47,340 nucleotides of DNA, from positions 1-47,340 of the forward strand of contig JANQJS010000054.1 of NCBI GenBank assembly GCA_028281535.1, in the 5' to 3' direction. The notes beneath the pieces are model-generated. The model ran no database searches. It worked only from the letters and a program-made list of their open reading frames with translations, and was not told where the DNA came from. Below are positions 26,359 to 35,213 of this stretch, in pieces (the first letter of the stretch is position 1; each line of letters starts with the position of its first letter). The stretch is from Sedimentisphaerales bacterium (GTDB lineage: Bacteria > Planctomycetota > Phycisphaerae > Sedimentisphaerales > SM23-30). The position numbers and the translations under genes were made by a program.

Positions 26359-27115
26359 TGAACGTTTCATTGTTGAGATGGTAAACTGGATAAGGAGGGT
26401 GGGGCTATCCACTCGGGGGAATCTAAATGAAATGTGGGGTGGGGTATTAATTAATACAGGTCGTAAAAGCGTTAATTTTTGAAAAACACTGGGGAAAATC
26501 TTGGAAAATTATTGTAGAAATCTCAGATTTTAACATGGGTTGTATGTTAGACTTTCCTGTAATAGTTCGGATTTATTCGAGCTCGAAGGGGTGTGGTTTG
26601 TATAAGTGTTTATATTACAGATATATATGCCTGACGGTAGATAGTTTTGGTCGGGAAACGTAGGGATTACTACCCACCGCCAGACGGGGTTCCTATTATT
26701 ACGAGCGTTTACTGCGATACGAATGTTGATAGGAAAATAAAAAATATTAAAAAAAATTTCCGCTTAAATTTTTGGGAATAAGGAGGGTCGGAAATCTAGC
26801 CAGGTCCGGGCGAATATTTTAGGGCGGCTATCTAGTACAATGGTGATATTTATCAATACCATAGTAAAAAAAAATACCTGTCCTGAAAAAATTCTAAATC
26901 CATTTCATTCATTTATTTGCTGAACTATCTGTGTACTGTTTCAAGGTAATCTTAAATTTTTAAATCAACATTGAAACATTTCCAGACGTTAGTGTTAGTG
27001 AAAGCGGATGAATGACAATTCAAACGTTCATGGCAACAAGTCTTAATATTGTCGTTTTGGACTAACCGTTTAAAGCGAGATTAACTCACAAGATTTTATG
27101 GAAGATGGTGCGCTT
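26359..27115. other. Long non-coding stretch with structured elements
   Basis: About 750 bases hold no convincing gene. Visible elements are an 11-bp direct repeat ATAAGGAGGGT (26390-26400 and 26778-26788), a 12-bp palindrome TTCGAGCTCGAA (26576-26587), and a long imperfect hairpin (26631-26683). A short frame (ATG 26348 to stop 26480-26482) overlaps the end of the LamG gene in another frame. G-rich runs contrast with the surrounding A+T-rich DNA. It could be a regulatory region, an RNA gene or a decayed element. Confidence 0.6.
26631..26683 (-). repeat. Imperfect inverted repeat, hairpin favoured in minus-strand RNA
   Basis: Arms CTGACGGTAGATAG (26631-26644) and CTACCCACCGCCAG (26670-26683) enclose a 25-base loop. 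In a minus-strand transcript the three mismatches become G-U pairs, giving an unbroken 14-bp stem; in the plus direction they are A-C mismatches. No T-run follows on either strand, so it is not an ordinary terminator. Confidence 0.5.
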
Positions 27116-28273
27116 ATGCATAAATTTCGTGACAACTTAGCATTAATTATTATTACGTTATTTTATTTTTGCAGTCATTGCTTTTCAGCTGTGAATGTAA
27201 AGATATTTCATGATGATGGGATTACACCCTATTCTGGTCAGAGTATTATGGTTGGAACAGATTTAATTGTTGTTGTGAATTCAGATCAAACGCAACCATG
27301 GAGTGGTGGGTTATTTTTGGAGGGCGAAAAGCGAGGTTTAGCTTCATTAACTGGAAGGAACTATGATCCCAATACAGAGGATTGGGCTGGGTCTCATTTG
27401 ATCGCTGCAGGTCCTGGTGCTCTTGTTCAATCTTATAAGGATTCTGCGATATGGGGATTTGATTTATTTACAGATACATCTCCTGCACCTACCGACTGGT
27501 TTGTGCTGGATTATAAAGCCATTGATGTTGGTGATCCTAATATGGGTTTTTATGACTACAGTGTTAGCTGGGAAGTACCTGGTTCATATTTAGATTTTAA
27601 ACATGTAGCGACTCGTGATTTTAATATGGATAAAAAAGTTGATATTAAAGATTTTTCAATTCTTCAGAAGCATTGGCTTAGCAATCAATGTGTGACTCCT
27701 CAATGGTGTGAAAGTACTGATATCAATCGTGATGGAATTGTTAATGTCGATGATTTATTGTTGTTTGAAACATTTTGGTTATTCGGGGCAGGGGGGGCAA
27801 ATTCAAATCAAGGTCCGCCCGATGTGACTTATAGCTTAGTTGATAATGTCGGTGCTAATGAAATTACCATGAATGTTGGTAGTACGGTAACCTTGTATGT
27901 CGACATGCAGACAGATCCAAATGTTGGTACAAATTCATTTCATTTGGATGTCGTATCAAATAATTATAACTTAGGATCTATTGATAATACTGCCATTGAT
28001 CCCAATTCGCCACCTGGTCCAGGTACTGCTCGCATTTTAGCACAGCCTCGGACTTCTACGTTTGATTATTGGGGCCCAAGTACTATTTCAACTGGTGGCT
28101 TAGAATTTCTTGCAATTAATACTAATCTAACAAATACAATGAATGATGGGAATATTGCAAGCTTTGAATATACTGCAAATCAGGTTGGTGATGTTGAATT
28201 AAGCATTATTAGTAGTAATTATTTCTTGGTTGAAAAACTTAATAAAATTATTATTCACCAAGTTGTTCCGTAG
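27116..28273 (+). CDS. Secreted protein with dockerin-like repeats and cohesin-like C-terminus
   Basis: The product of 385 residues (ATG 27116 preferred because the signal peptide MHKFRDNLALIIITLFYF then starts normally; a further ATG lies at 27098) is exported. A beta domain (about 25-160) is followed by two calcium-loop/helix repeats: DFNMDKKVDIKDFSIL (near 168) and DINRDGIVNVDDLLLFETFW (near 202), typical of dockerin-type EF-hands in Phycisphaerae. A final beta domain (about 235-385) with TLYVDMQTDPN and ASFEYTANQVGDVELSI looks like a cohesin-like sandwich. It may bind surface or matrix partners. Confidence 0.8.
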   Translation: MHKFRDNLALIIITLFYFCSHCFSAVNVKIFHDDGITPYSGQSIMVGTDLIVVVNSDQTQPWSGGLFLEGEKRGLASLTGRNYDPNTEDWAGSHLIAAGPGALVQSYKDSAIWGFDLFTDTSPAPTDWFVLDYKAIDVGDPNMGFYDYSVSWEVPGSYLDFKHVATRDFNMDKKVDIKDFSILQKHWLSNQCVTPQWCESTDINRDGIVNVDDLLLFETFWLFGAGGANSNQGPPDVTYSLVDNVGANEITMNVGSTVTLYVDMQTDPNVGTNSFHLDVVSNNYNLGSIDNTAIDPNSPPGPGTARILAQPRTSTFDYWGPSTISTGGLEFLAINTNLTNTMNDGNIASFEYTANQVGDVELSIISSNYFLVEKLNKIIIHQVVP

Positions 28274-28337
28274 ATTTATTAATTGTATCAAATAAGTAGT
28301 GGCTTCATGAACGAAATAGTATTTACAGGTAGATAAA

Positions 28338-30209
28338 ATGATTATAGCAAAACGAAAAATGTTTTTATTATGGATGGTGACGATGTTTTTTATAGCACAA
28401 AATACAGTATTTGCAGATAGGGCGTTAAGTCGCAAAGAAATCATTCAAATTCTTCAATTATTAACATCCGTACCAAAGGATTGCTGGGTCTCTTCGGGAG
28501 AAATTGTTGCTCGCCACGAACAATTCAAAGCCTCCAATTTAGATAGCGAAGAAGAGATTAAGCATTTGGTACAATATGAAAAAGATCAATATTTGGCCAA
28601 TGAAAATAAAGTTGAAATAGTGAATAAAAATCAAGCACTTCGTTTAAATTCAATTGATTTTAACATGCGATATAAACATCTTAATGAAATGACGATGGTG
28701 TCTGAAGAATCTGTTATTTGTGATAATGGACGTTTTATCTGGTCCATTGATGTATTATCTCGTATTGATTCGATCAATCAAAAAACAGCCAACCCTATGT
28801 CTGACCAATTTGATGTTAAACTGAATACTAGCCGAATATTTTGTTGGGATGGTAAGCAGTACACCCGTTATTACAAATCTGCCAATAGTGCTATTGTCAC
28901 TGAATCTGTTGATGATATTCCGGTCAAAGTTAATGGGCCATTAACTGCTGGTGTCGTTCCCTGGGGACATGGGTATTACTCACTGGAAAAACTATTGACC
29001 GGATCGATTAATGCGTTAGAAATTTTAGATGGTAATGTTAGTGAAATTCATATGAATATAGAATTTTCTAAAGACTATAAAGCTTCATTCATTCTTGACC
29101 CATCTAAGGAATATTCTGTTTTGAATGCAACTGAGATTCATTCAGAAGATAAAGTAACGATGAACACCTATGATGAATATGAAAATGTTGATGGCCAGTG
29201 GATTCCAAAGATCATCATGATTGAAAAATATGATTATTCTCATCGTCGTCCACTACGATCGCGTGACGTATGGAATATGTCAAAAATAGTAGTAAATAAA
29301 AAAGCAATGAGTTCAACTGTTTTTCAGGTCAATTATAATCAAGATGCCATTATTGAGCATCGTCCCTCATTTACCGATCAGATACAAATGTATCGATATA
29401 CTAAATCTGATGGTTCCAAAAAAAGTAGGACAATTAATACGGATAAATTACTGAAAGAGCGTTTGAAAATTGCTCAAACTTCGATAACTACAAATAAAGA
29501 GAATTGCGCTACTTTAGCGGTGCGTTATGTCGCTAGTCAACTGGAGATCCCTATGGATAATGTTGATTTAAGCATGTTAATTGATTCTAGTGGTAATGGT
29601 TCAAGTTTACTGGCCTTAAGTGATTATTTCGAAGAGTTAAGTTTATACCATAAAGCGGTAAAAACAGATCTGAAAACATTAAAATCTTTAAAAAATTGCC
29701 ATGTCATACTACATCTACCAGGTAAAAATCATTATGTAGTTTTGGGAGAATTTAATGATAAATATGTAAGGCTCATTGATCTTACTAAAGCCAATTTTTA
29801 TTACCGAATTGATACTAGTATGTTCTGGAAAGATTGGGGAGAAGGGGTTGCTTTAATTATTTCTGAATATCCTATCAATTTGCCAGAAACGTCGATTGAT
29901 ATTAATCCAATTGAACAGCAAGCAATTATTGGAGCTGATACCTGCAAATTTGGATGTTATCAATGCACTAAAGTCCTGCAATATTTCCAAACAGAATTCT
30001 GCCCTCAGCAAACTCCTCAAGGTGAATGCTTGGGGACGTATACTCGTCATCGATTTCGAAAGGGCTGTGATTCAGGGGGGACTGGAAGTTGTCTGGGTAC
30101 GACACTCATTAAAAAAGAAGTAGCCGGCTGTCGAGTAAAGGCCTTTTCTCCAAGCGAGTGCGAGCTAGATGGGAGTTGGGCGGTATATCATATGCGTGCA
30201 TGTCAGTAA
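28338..30209 (+). CDS. Secreted C39-peptidase-like protein with cysteine-rich tail
   Basis: The 623-residue protein has a signal peptide (about 1-26, FFIAQNTVFA) and a large beta-rich region (about 30-345) resembling a LolA/lipoprotein-carrier-like fold. A papain-like C39 domain (about 380-505) has candidate catalytic Cys390 (KENCATLAVRY), His465 (KNHYVVL) and Asp481 (VRLIDLTK). The usual Gly after the Cys is Ala, so activity is uncertain. The last 90 residues (about 532-623) contain ten cysteines, beginning CKFGCYQC and ending RAC, probably disulphide-bonded outside the cytoplasm. There is no ABC transporter domain. The solo prepilin follows 139 bases downstream. Confidence 0.78.
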   Translation: MIIAKRKMFLLWMVTMFFIAQNTVFADRALSRKEIIQILQLLTSVPKDCWVSSGEIVARHEQFKASNLDSEEEIKHLVQYEKDQYLANENKVEIVNKNQALRLNSIDFNMRYKHLNEMTMVSEESVICDNGRFIWSIDVLSRIDSINQKTANPMSDQFDVKLNTSRIFCWDGKQYTRYYKSANSAIVTESVDDIPVKVNGPLTAGVVPWGHGYYSLEKLLTGSINALEILDGNVSEIHMNIEFSKDYKASFILDPSKEYSVLNATEIHSEDKVTMNTYDEYENVDGQWIPKIIMIEKYDYSHRRPLRSRDVWNMSKIVVNKKAMSSTVFQVNYNQDAIIEHRPSFTDQIQMYRYTKSDGSKKSRTINTDKLLKERLKIAQTSITTNKENCATLAVRYVASQLEIPMDNVDLSMLIDSSGNGSSLLALSDYFEELSLYHKAVKTDLKTLKSLKNCHVILHLPGKNHYVVLGEFNDKYVRLIDLTKANFYYRIDTSMFWKDWGEGVALIISEYPINLPETSIDINPIEQQAIIGADTCKFGCYQCTKVLQYFQTEFCPQQTPQGECLGTYTRHRFRKGCDSGGTGSCLGTTLIKKEVAGCRVKAFSPSECELDGSWAVYHMRACQ

Positions 30210-30273
30210 GTTGCGGATGTAACCCATTGTTATAAGGAGAGATATGTTTAATGGGGTGTGTTTGCTGAAACCC

Positions 30274-30302
30274 TTGTAATTTTCTTCCAAATACGATATA
30301 TT
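30274..30302 (+). promoter_or_regulatory. Probable promoter of the solo prepilin gene
   Basis: TTGTAA (30274-30279) and TATATT (30297-30302) are 17 bases apart, 46 bases before the ATG at 30349. An A+T-rich inverted repeat (TTAATT...AATTAA, from 30301) overlaps the likely start site. This suggests the prepilin has its own transcript. Confidence 0.5.
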
Positions 30303-30348
30303 AATTATGTTAAATTAATTTATTGTATTTGGACGGGACAAGAATATT

Positions 30349-31320
30349 ATGAGGCGTGTAGGGTTCACATTAATAGAATTAGTAGTGGTTATTTCTATAA
30401 TATCACTCTTAGTAGCGATTCTATTGCCTGCATTGTTCAAAGCAAAATGTAGTGCTAAAGCTATAAAATGTGCATCAAATATTCGACAGATTTCCAAGGG
30501 ATTGGTTGAATATGATTTAGAGCAAGGCCGTTTACCTTATAGTTTGCGGGACAAAACATCTACGCCGAACGAACCCCCTGAACCTTCCACTAAATTTGCA
30601 GGTGATAGTATATACGACGTTGCCGGGTGGTGGTGGTTTGACTATATCGCACCTTATATTGGTACGGATGAATTTGTTATTGGGAGCGAATTGACCAAAA
30701 GTGTTTTACGATGTCCATCACGAAGTGGAGAAATAAATGAACCGCTTTATGGGGAAAACATTTTGTGGGGAAATTATGGCGTTAATCAGTCCCTTCTAAA
30801 AAGGCGTTATAATAATGATGAATCAGACATAGGGTTTAAAGAGTCACTTAAAGATCTTATGCAGGATGAGTTTTGGGGGATTCCATTATCAATAAGTTCA
30901 ATTTCAAATCCTTCTGAGACATTAATGATTGTGGATTGTGGATATGCTACTATTAATTGGCATCGTGTAACAGATGATCCTGTATTAAATCCAAGTAGGG
31001 AATTTTCTGGTGGGCCTTATGATACATCGAGGCAGGGGTTAACATATATTCCTGGTATGACTATAAATAGCGAAATAGTTATTTTAGGAACGGATGAATT
31101 AGCTATTTGGGATGATCAAAAAAGTGATGCCATAAAGGGTAGGCATTGCGGAAAAAAAGTTAATGTTGGTTTTGCAGATGGACATGTTGCTAGAGTTGAC
31201 TCAGACGAACTACTAGTTGAAACGGTACAAAATATAGAGATTTCAGTTTCGCAAACAGGTGGGGGCCTTGGAGCTACCTCAAAACGCTATGGGAATTTAA
31301 GACCGCTTTGGTCACCCTAG
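30349..31320 (+). CDS. Solo prepilin-type protein with C-terminal H-x-DG motif
   Basis: The 323-residue protein has a five-residue leader MRRVG and then [20 protein letters not shown] with Glu at +5: a standard class III signal for prepilin peptidase. The following helix ([20 protein letters not shown]) and the C-terminal [17 protein letters not shown] place it in the planctomycete/lentisphaera prepilin group (DUF1559-like). The usual spacing there is H-x9-DG; here it is ten residues. It lies downstream of the C39-like gene and converges on the anti-sigma gene, ending four bases into it. It is separate from the T2SS operon. Confidence 0.9.
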   Translation: MRRVGFTLIELVVVISIISLLVAILLPALFKAKCSAKAIKCASNIRQISKGLVEYDLEQGRLPYSLRDKTSTPNEPPEPSTKFAGDSIYDVAGWWWFDYIAPYIGTDEFVIGSELTKSVLRCPSRSGEINEPLYGENILWGNYGVNQSLLKRRYNNDESDIGFKESLKDLMQDEFWGIPLSISSISNPSETLMIVDCGYATINWHRVTDDPVLNPSREFSGGPYDTSRQGLTYIPGMTINSEIVILGTDELAIWDDQKSDAIKGRHCGKKVNVGFADGHVARVDSDELLVETVQNIEISVSQTGGGLGATSKRYGNLRPLWSP

Positions 31321-32765
31321 TTAGTATTTGGCATGGGGTTGTTTATTGCGGTAATTCGATTTAATGCGTTTGTCACATCTTGCTGGTTCACATAATCATA
31401 GGTCGTTAAACTTATTAATTTAAACGTTGGTGTTTCTATAGCATCAACAACCATATCTTTCCTAAATGTTTCAGTTTTCATGACAAGATTATTTTGTTGG
31501 CTGATATACCATAGTCGTTTGTAATGTGTGGTATTCGAATTAATTGAAGTCTTCCACTCGAGTTTATAGATGTCTAGATCAGGGGCGTTAGTCTTTGTTT
31601 GAAGTTTTTCGATGCTTGCATTCTCTGGTAAGCGACCATGTTCTCCCAATGGTATCAAATAAAACTGTGATGTGAAAATATTCTGAATGTCGGTGTTCGC
31701 CGCCTGGCTAAGGGGGGTTGTTAATATTTTATTCGAATTGAAATCATTTACAATTCGAGTTCGATTGATTAAATCAAAAACACCTGCTTGTTGTCTTTTG
31801 TGATCAATCATTACATATTTGCTTAAGGTTCTTGATGCCCATGTTTCCTGGTTAAGTTTGTTATTGTCACCAAAATATTCTTTGATGTGAATATTGTTAG
31901 CTTTTTTGATGGCTTCTGCGAGTTCATTGTGCTCAAAGGCGGTTAAGTTCTGTGAGTTGAACATGAAAAGGCCGAAGACAATTAGTAAAACAGCGGCCGC
32001 AGCAAAGGGCTTAATCCATTTAGGTGTTTTCGTTGTTCTGTTATTATTGTCTGGCAATATCAGATTTTGCTTGTTTGTATTTTGTTGAATGTCTGAGTCC
32101 GTATTAGCAGAGACAGTCTGTTTTGGAGTTAATAATTGGATGTCATATGGTAATTCGTCTGAATGCTCAGAAGTGTTTTCTGCGGTGAAGCGCGTAACGA
32201 CGCCTGAGGGTTCTCTGTGATATATTTCATTCGCTATACTCAATAATGCTTTATCTTCAGGTAAGTCGTCAGAGAAAAGCGTTTGTTTTGCTGCTTGTAT
32301 GAATGATTGGTTAATCGGGATTTTTTGAGAAAATAAACTCGATAATCTGATTGCCATTGTTTGGCTTAAATGCAAGCGTTGAAGTTTTTCCAGGTCACTC
32401 AGGCAGTTCTCGCAGTGTTCCAGATGGCTGGTGATTGGCGTTGCAATGCTGGTTTTCATCTCAGGGATTGCTAGCAATGGTAGAAAAGGTTTTGCGGTCT
32501 GGCAATCAATATCTTTACCAATAAAACTAAATTGCAATTGTAATGTTCTTGTCAAGGTTTGTGTTTTTTCACTATCATGATCACTTAAGTGCCGTTCGTT
32601 GGACACACAATCGTTCAATCGCTGTGTTTCTGCTTGGCAATGACTACAAACATTGTAATGTGTTATAATGTCTGCAGGGATCGTTGCAATAGCCTCTTGA
32701 TCTAATAAGTCAAAATAATAAGGCTCGACTTCACTACATGTTTTATTGAAATTCGCTGCGATCAT
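31317..32765 (-). CDS. Transmembrane anti-sigma factor with two zinc motifs
   Basis: The 482-residue protein has two H-x3-C-x2-C motifs of the zinc anti-sigma type: His36-Cys40-Cys43 (HYNVCSHC) and His114-Cys118-Cys121 (HLEHCENC). One membrane helix follows (about 249-268, [15 protein letters not shown]), then a long extracytoplasmic domain (about 275-482) that could be the sensor, with an order of strands like lipoprotein-carrier folds. Its ATG overlaps the sigma-factor stop (ATGA), showing translational coupling. It should hold the upstream ECF factor until an envelope signal is received; regulated proteolysis is a family expectation only. Confidence 0.85.
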   Translation of the reverse strand: MIAANFNKTCSEVEPYYFDLLDQEAIATIPADIITHYNVCSHCQAETQRLNDCVSNERHLSDHDSEKTQTLTRTLQLQFSFIGKDIDCQTAKPFLPLLAIPEMKTSIATPITSHLEHCENCLSDLEKLQRLHLSQTMAIRLSSLFSQKIPINQSFIQAAKQTLFSDDLPEDKALLSIANEIYHREPSGVVTRFTAENTSEHSDELPYDIQLLTPKQTVSANTDSDIQQNTNKQNLILPDNNNRTTKTPKWIKPFAAAAVLLIVFGLFMFNSQNLTAFEHNELAEAIKKANNIHIKEYFGDNNKLNQETWASRTLSKYVMIDHKRQQAGVFDLINRTRIVNDFNSNKILTTPLSQAANTDIQNIFTSQFYLIPLGEHGRLPENASIEKLQTKTNAPDLDIYKLEWKTSINSNTTHYKRLWYISQQNNLVMKTETFRKDMVVDAIETPTFKLISLTTYDYVNQQDVTNALNRITAINNPMPNTN

Positions 32766-33301
32766 TCATCCTCCCCTTGATATGCCATGGTTTTTCGTAA
32801 TTTATTCAAACCATTTGAGACATAGCGGCTAATTGAGCGCGATTTTACGCCCATTTTTTCAGCTGTTTCTTGAGTGTTATAGTTATTCATATATCTAAGT
32901 GTAATTGCTTGGGCTTCACTTTTGGAAAGTTGTTTTGTCAAAGCTTGAAACGTCATTTCCAAATCCTCCCTTTCAAGTTCTGTGACATTTGTTTTTCGTC
33001 GATCGTCGTTACTCTTTATGACATCAGTATAATTTTTTAGCTTTAGCTGATATCGCTTGGTGCGTCGAGATGCGTCGATAATATCATTTATGATAGATCG
33101 ATACAAATAACTTCTAATATTTTTAATATTTTCAGGAATTGGGTGGGTAATAAGTTTTAAGAAAAAGTCTTGAAATAGATCTTCAGCCAAAGTTTTATCA
33201 GAAACTTTAAATTGAATGATGGTCTTTATATAGTCCCCATGTTCAGAAAATATTTTTGTAGCATGATCCTGGTTTGTCATATTATTTAGTGCTTTTGCCA
33301 T
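32762..33301 (-). CDS. ECF RNA polymerase sigma factor
   Basis: The 179-residue sigma factor has region 2 (TLAEDLFQDFFLKLI, then IRSYLYRSIINDIIDASR) and region 4 (LSKSEAQAITLRYMNNYNTQ, followed by a helix-turn-helix EKMGVKSRSISRYVSNGLN). Length is normal for ECF factors. ATG 33301 is used; a second ATG eight codons in (33280) is possible. The gene overlaps the anti-sigma gene by four bases. A good promoter lies 62-90 bases upstream. Targets are unknown; the adjacent envelope genes are candidates. Confidence 0.92.
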   Translation of the reverse strand: MAKALNNMTNQDHATKIFSEHGDYIKTIIQFKVSDKTLAEDLFQDFFLKLITHPIPENIKNIRSYLYRSIINDIIDASRRTKRYQLKLKNYTDVIKSNDDRRKTNVTELEREDLEMTFQALTKQLSKSEAQAITLRYMNNYNTQETAEKMGVKSRSISRYVSNGLNKLRKTMAYQGEDE

Positions 33302-33362
33302 AAGAATGTGAACATAAAACCTCAGTTTACACCATATTAGTAGCTACACATTCAATACTCGA

Positions 33363-33391
33363 ATTTTAAGTGATTTTTCTTTAATTTGCAA
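33363..33391 (-). promoter_or_regulatory. Promoter of the ECF sigma/anti-sigma operon
   Basis: On the minus strand TTGCAA (33391-33386) and TAAAAT (33368-33363) are spaced by 17 bases. The predicted start near 33356 leaves a leader of about 55 bases to ATG 33301. It looks like a housekeeping promoter rather than an autoregulated ECF site. Confidence 0.55.
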
Positions 33392-33472
33392 CCCCTTTTA
33401 AGTTATTGGGGGGGAGTAGCTTATATGTCAAGATAGGGGGTTGGCGTGTTTGGGAGGAGTGTTTTTAGTATT

Positions 33473-33706
33473 TTATTTGATTGGACGGTCTTTTAAAAGA
33501 CTTTTAGAACGTAATTTGCTGCCCCGTGCAGTTCTTAGTTCTGAGAGCACGGCAAAGGTGCCTGTAAGCCAAAAAGGAATGAAAAAGAAGGCCAAATTTG
33601 AATAATCGCCTAACTTTTCACCTATCCAGTTGAATATATAGAATCCGCCCAGGATAGATGAGACCCAAAAAATAGCTCGACTAAATTGTTCAACTGGATT
33701 TGCCAT
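33473..33706 (-). CDS. Small membrane protein (77 residues)
   Basis: A two-helix membrane protein (about 8-27 and 38-58) with a basic tail ending KSLLKDRPIK. The ATG at 33706 has AGGACC a few bases upstream. No family is recognised. Codon usage and the clean alternation of hydrophobic and charged parts suggest it is real. It lies between the sigma operon and argG without obvious link to either. Confidence 0.6.
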   Translation of the reverse strand: MANPVEQFSRAIFWVSSILGGFYIFNWIGEKLGDYSNLAFFFIPFWLTGTFAVLSELRTARGSKLRSKSLLKDRPIK

Positions 33707-33947
33707 GGTGGTCCTGATATGTTGGTTGACATTTTGACATAATATTATAATGGAATTTGAATAATTAACAATATTCCTTGTGAGATATTTCTGGTAACCG
33801 GGAGTGCTAAAAATGATTTTAACTCAATTCTATGCTAGCATTTAGGCTAAAAATATGCTAAATTTCACAGCTGTTTTATTGAATGAATAATCAATTATAT
33901 ACATGAATGACATCTAGATACTAAGGAATAATTCAGGTAGTAAGTTT

Positions 33948-35171
33948 ATGGCAAAGAAGATTAAAAAAATCGTCCTGGCATATAGTGGCGGACTAGATAC
34001 CAGCGTTATTTTACCCTGGTTAAAAGAAAAATATGATTGCGAAGTTGTTGCGTTTGCCGCGGAACTCGGGCAAGGCAGCGAATTGAAAGGTGTTAAAAAG
34101 AAAGCTTTGGCCAGTGGGGCGAGTGAATGTATTGTTGCTGATCTCAGAAAACCTTTTGTCGAAGAGTACTTATGGCCCATGCTCAAATCGGGTGCTATCT
34201 ATGAAAATGGGTATTTATTGGGTACAAGTATAGCTAGGCCATTAATTGCCAAGGAGCAAGTTCGGGTCGCGCATGAAACTGGTGCCGATGCGGTGGCTCA
34301 TGGTGCGACGGGAAAAGGCAATGATCAGGTGCGATTTGAATTAACCTTTATGGCATTAGATCCTTCGCTGGAAATTATTGCTCCCTGGAAGGACAATAGT
34401 TTTGAGTTGACCAGTCGAGAGGCGGCAATTGATTATGCCAAGGCTCGCAATATTCCTATTGATCAAAGTAAAAAGAAAATATATAGCCGGGATCGAAATA
34501 TTTGGCATATTAGTCATGAAGGTGCTGATTTGGAGGATCCAACTAATGAGCCTCAAGATGGTTTATTTGTGATGAGTAAACCCATCAGCAAAACACCTGC
34601 AAAGCCTGATTATGTTGATATCACTTTCGATAAAGGTATTCCCGTCAAGCTGAATAAAAAGAAGATCGGCTCGGTTTTATTGCTTGAAAAATTGAATGAA
34701 CTTGGTGGTAAACATGGGGTTGGCCAGGTTGACTTAGTTGAGAATCGTCTTGTTGGCATGAAAAGTCGTGGTGTTTATGAAACGCCCGGTGGAGCTATTC
34801 TGTATACCGCTCACCGTGCACTTGAGACGTTATGCTTGGATCGCGATACGGTTCAATATAAAAAGCAATTGTCTTTGAAGTATGCACAGTTGGTCTATGA
34901 CGGTTTGTGGTTTGCACCGTTGCGAGAAGCATTAGATGCCTTTTTTGATTCAACCCAGGAAAAAGTATCAGGTGAAGTTAAGATTAAACTGTATAAGGGG
35001 CATTGTCTTCTGGCGAGTGTAGATAGTCCCAATAGTTTGTATGCTCCAGATTTAGCCAGTTTTACCATGGGAGCTGAATATGACAGTACTGATGCGACAG
35101 GATTTATTCGATTACTTGGTTTGCCATTAAAGGTTGCTGCAACACAGAAAAAGAATCGTAAAAGACGATAG
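33948..35171 (+). CDS. argG: Argininosuccinate synthase
   Basis: The 407-residue enzyme joins citrulline and aspartate with ATP in arginine synthesis. The N-type ATP pyrophosphatase motif LAYSGGLDTSVILPWL is near the start, and the other signatures (GATGKGNDQVRFE, SRDRNIWHISHEGADLEDP, VGQVDLVENRLVGMKSRGVY) are all present. Length is normal. About 240 bases upstream are non-coding and include a perfect ATGCTAGCAT palindrome (33832-33841); no clear promoter was found. No other arginine genes are nearby. Confidence 0.97.
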   Translation: MAKKIKKIVLAYSGGLDTSVILPWLKEKYDCEVVAFAAELGQGSELKGVKKKALASGASECIVADLRKPFVEEYLWPMLKSGAIYENGYLLGTSIARPLIAKEQVRVAHETGADAVAHGATGKGNDQVRFELTFMALDPSLEIIAPWKDNSFELTSREAAIDYAKARNIPIDQSKKKIYSRDRNIWHISHEGADLEDPTNEPQDGLFVMSKPISKTPAKPDYVDITFDKGIPVKLNKKKIGSVLLLEKLNELGGKHGVGQVDLVENRLVGMKSRGVYETPGGAILYTAHRALETLCLDRDTVQYKKQLSLKYAQLVYDGLWFAPLREALDAFFDSTQEKVSGEVKIKLYKGHCLLASVDSPNSLYAPDLASFTMGAEYDSTDATGFIRLLGLPLKVAATQKKNRKRR

Positions 35172-35213
35172 AGCTGTATTTTTAATTTCAGCGAATTGGA
35201 CAAGGATGTCAAA

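Noticed and set aside
26348-26482. Separate 44-codon gene overlapping the LamG gene end
   Set aside because: No ribosome site, no recognisable pattern and overlap in another frame; kept only as a frameshift check.
26631-26683. Integron attC site
   Set aside because: No RYYYAAC/GTTRRRY core sites flank the inverted repeat and no integrase or cassette array is present.
33726-33751. TTGACA and TATAAT upstream of argG as a promoter
   Set aside because: Both hexamers match, but the spacing is 14 bases, too short for a sigma-70 promoter, and they lie about 200 bases from the gene.
33832-33841. ATGCTAGCAT palindrome and ARG-box-like TGAATGAATAATCA upstream of argG
   Set aside because: A 10-bp palindrome is common by chance in A+T-rich DNA, and the second element departs from the ARG box consensus; not enough to call an operator.
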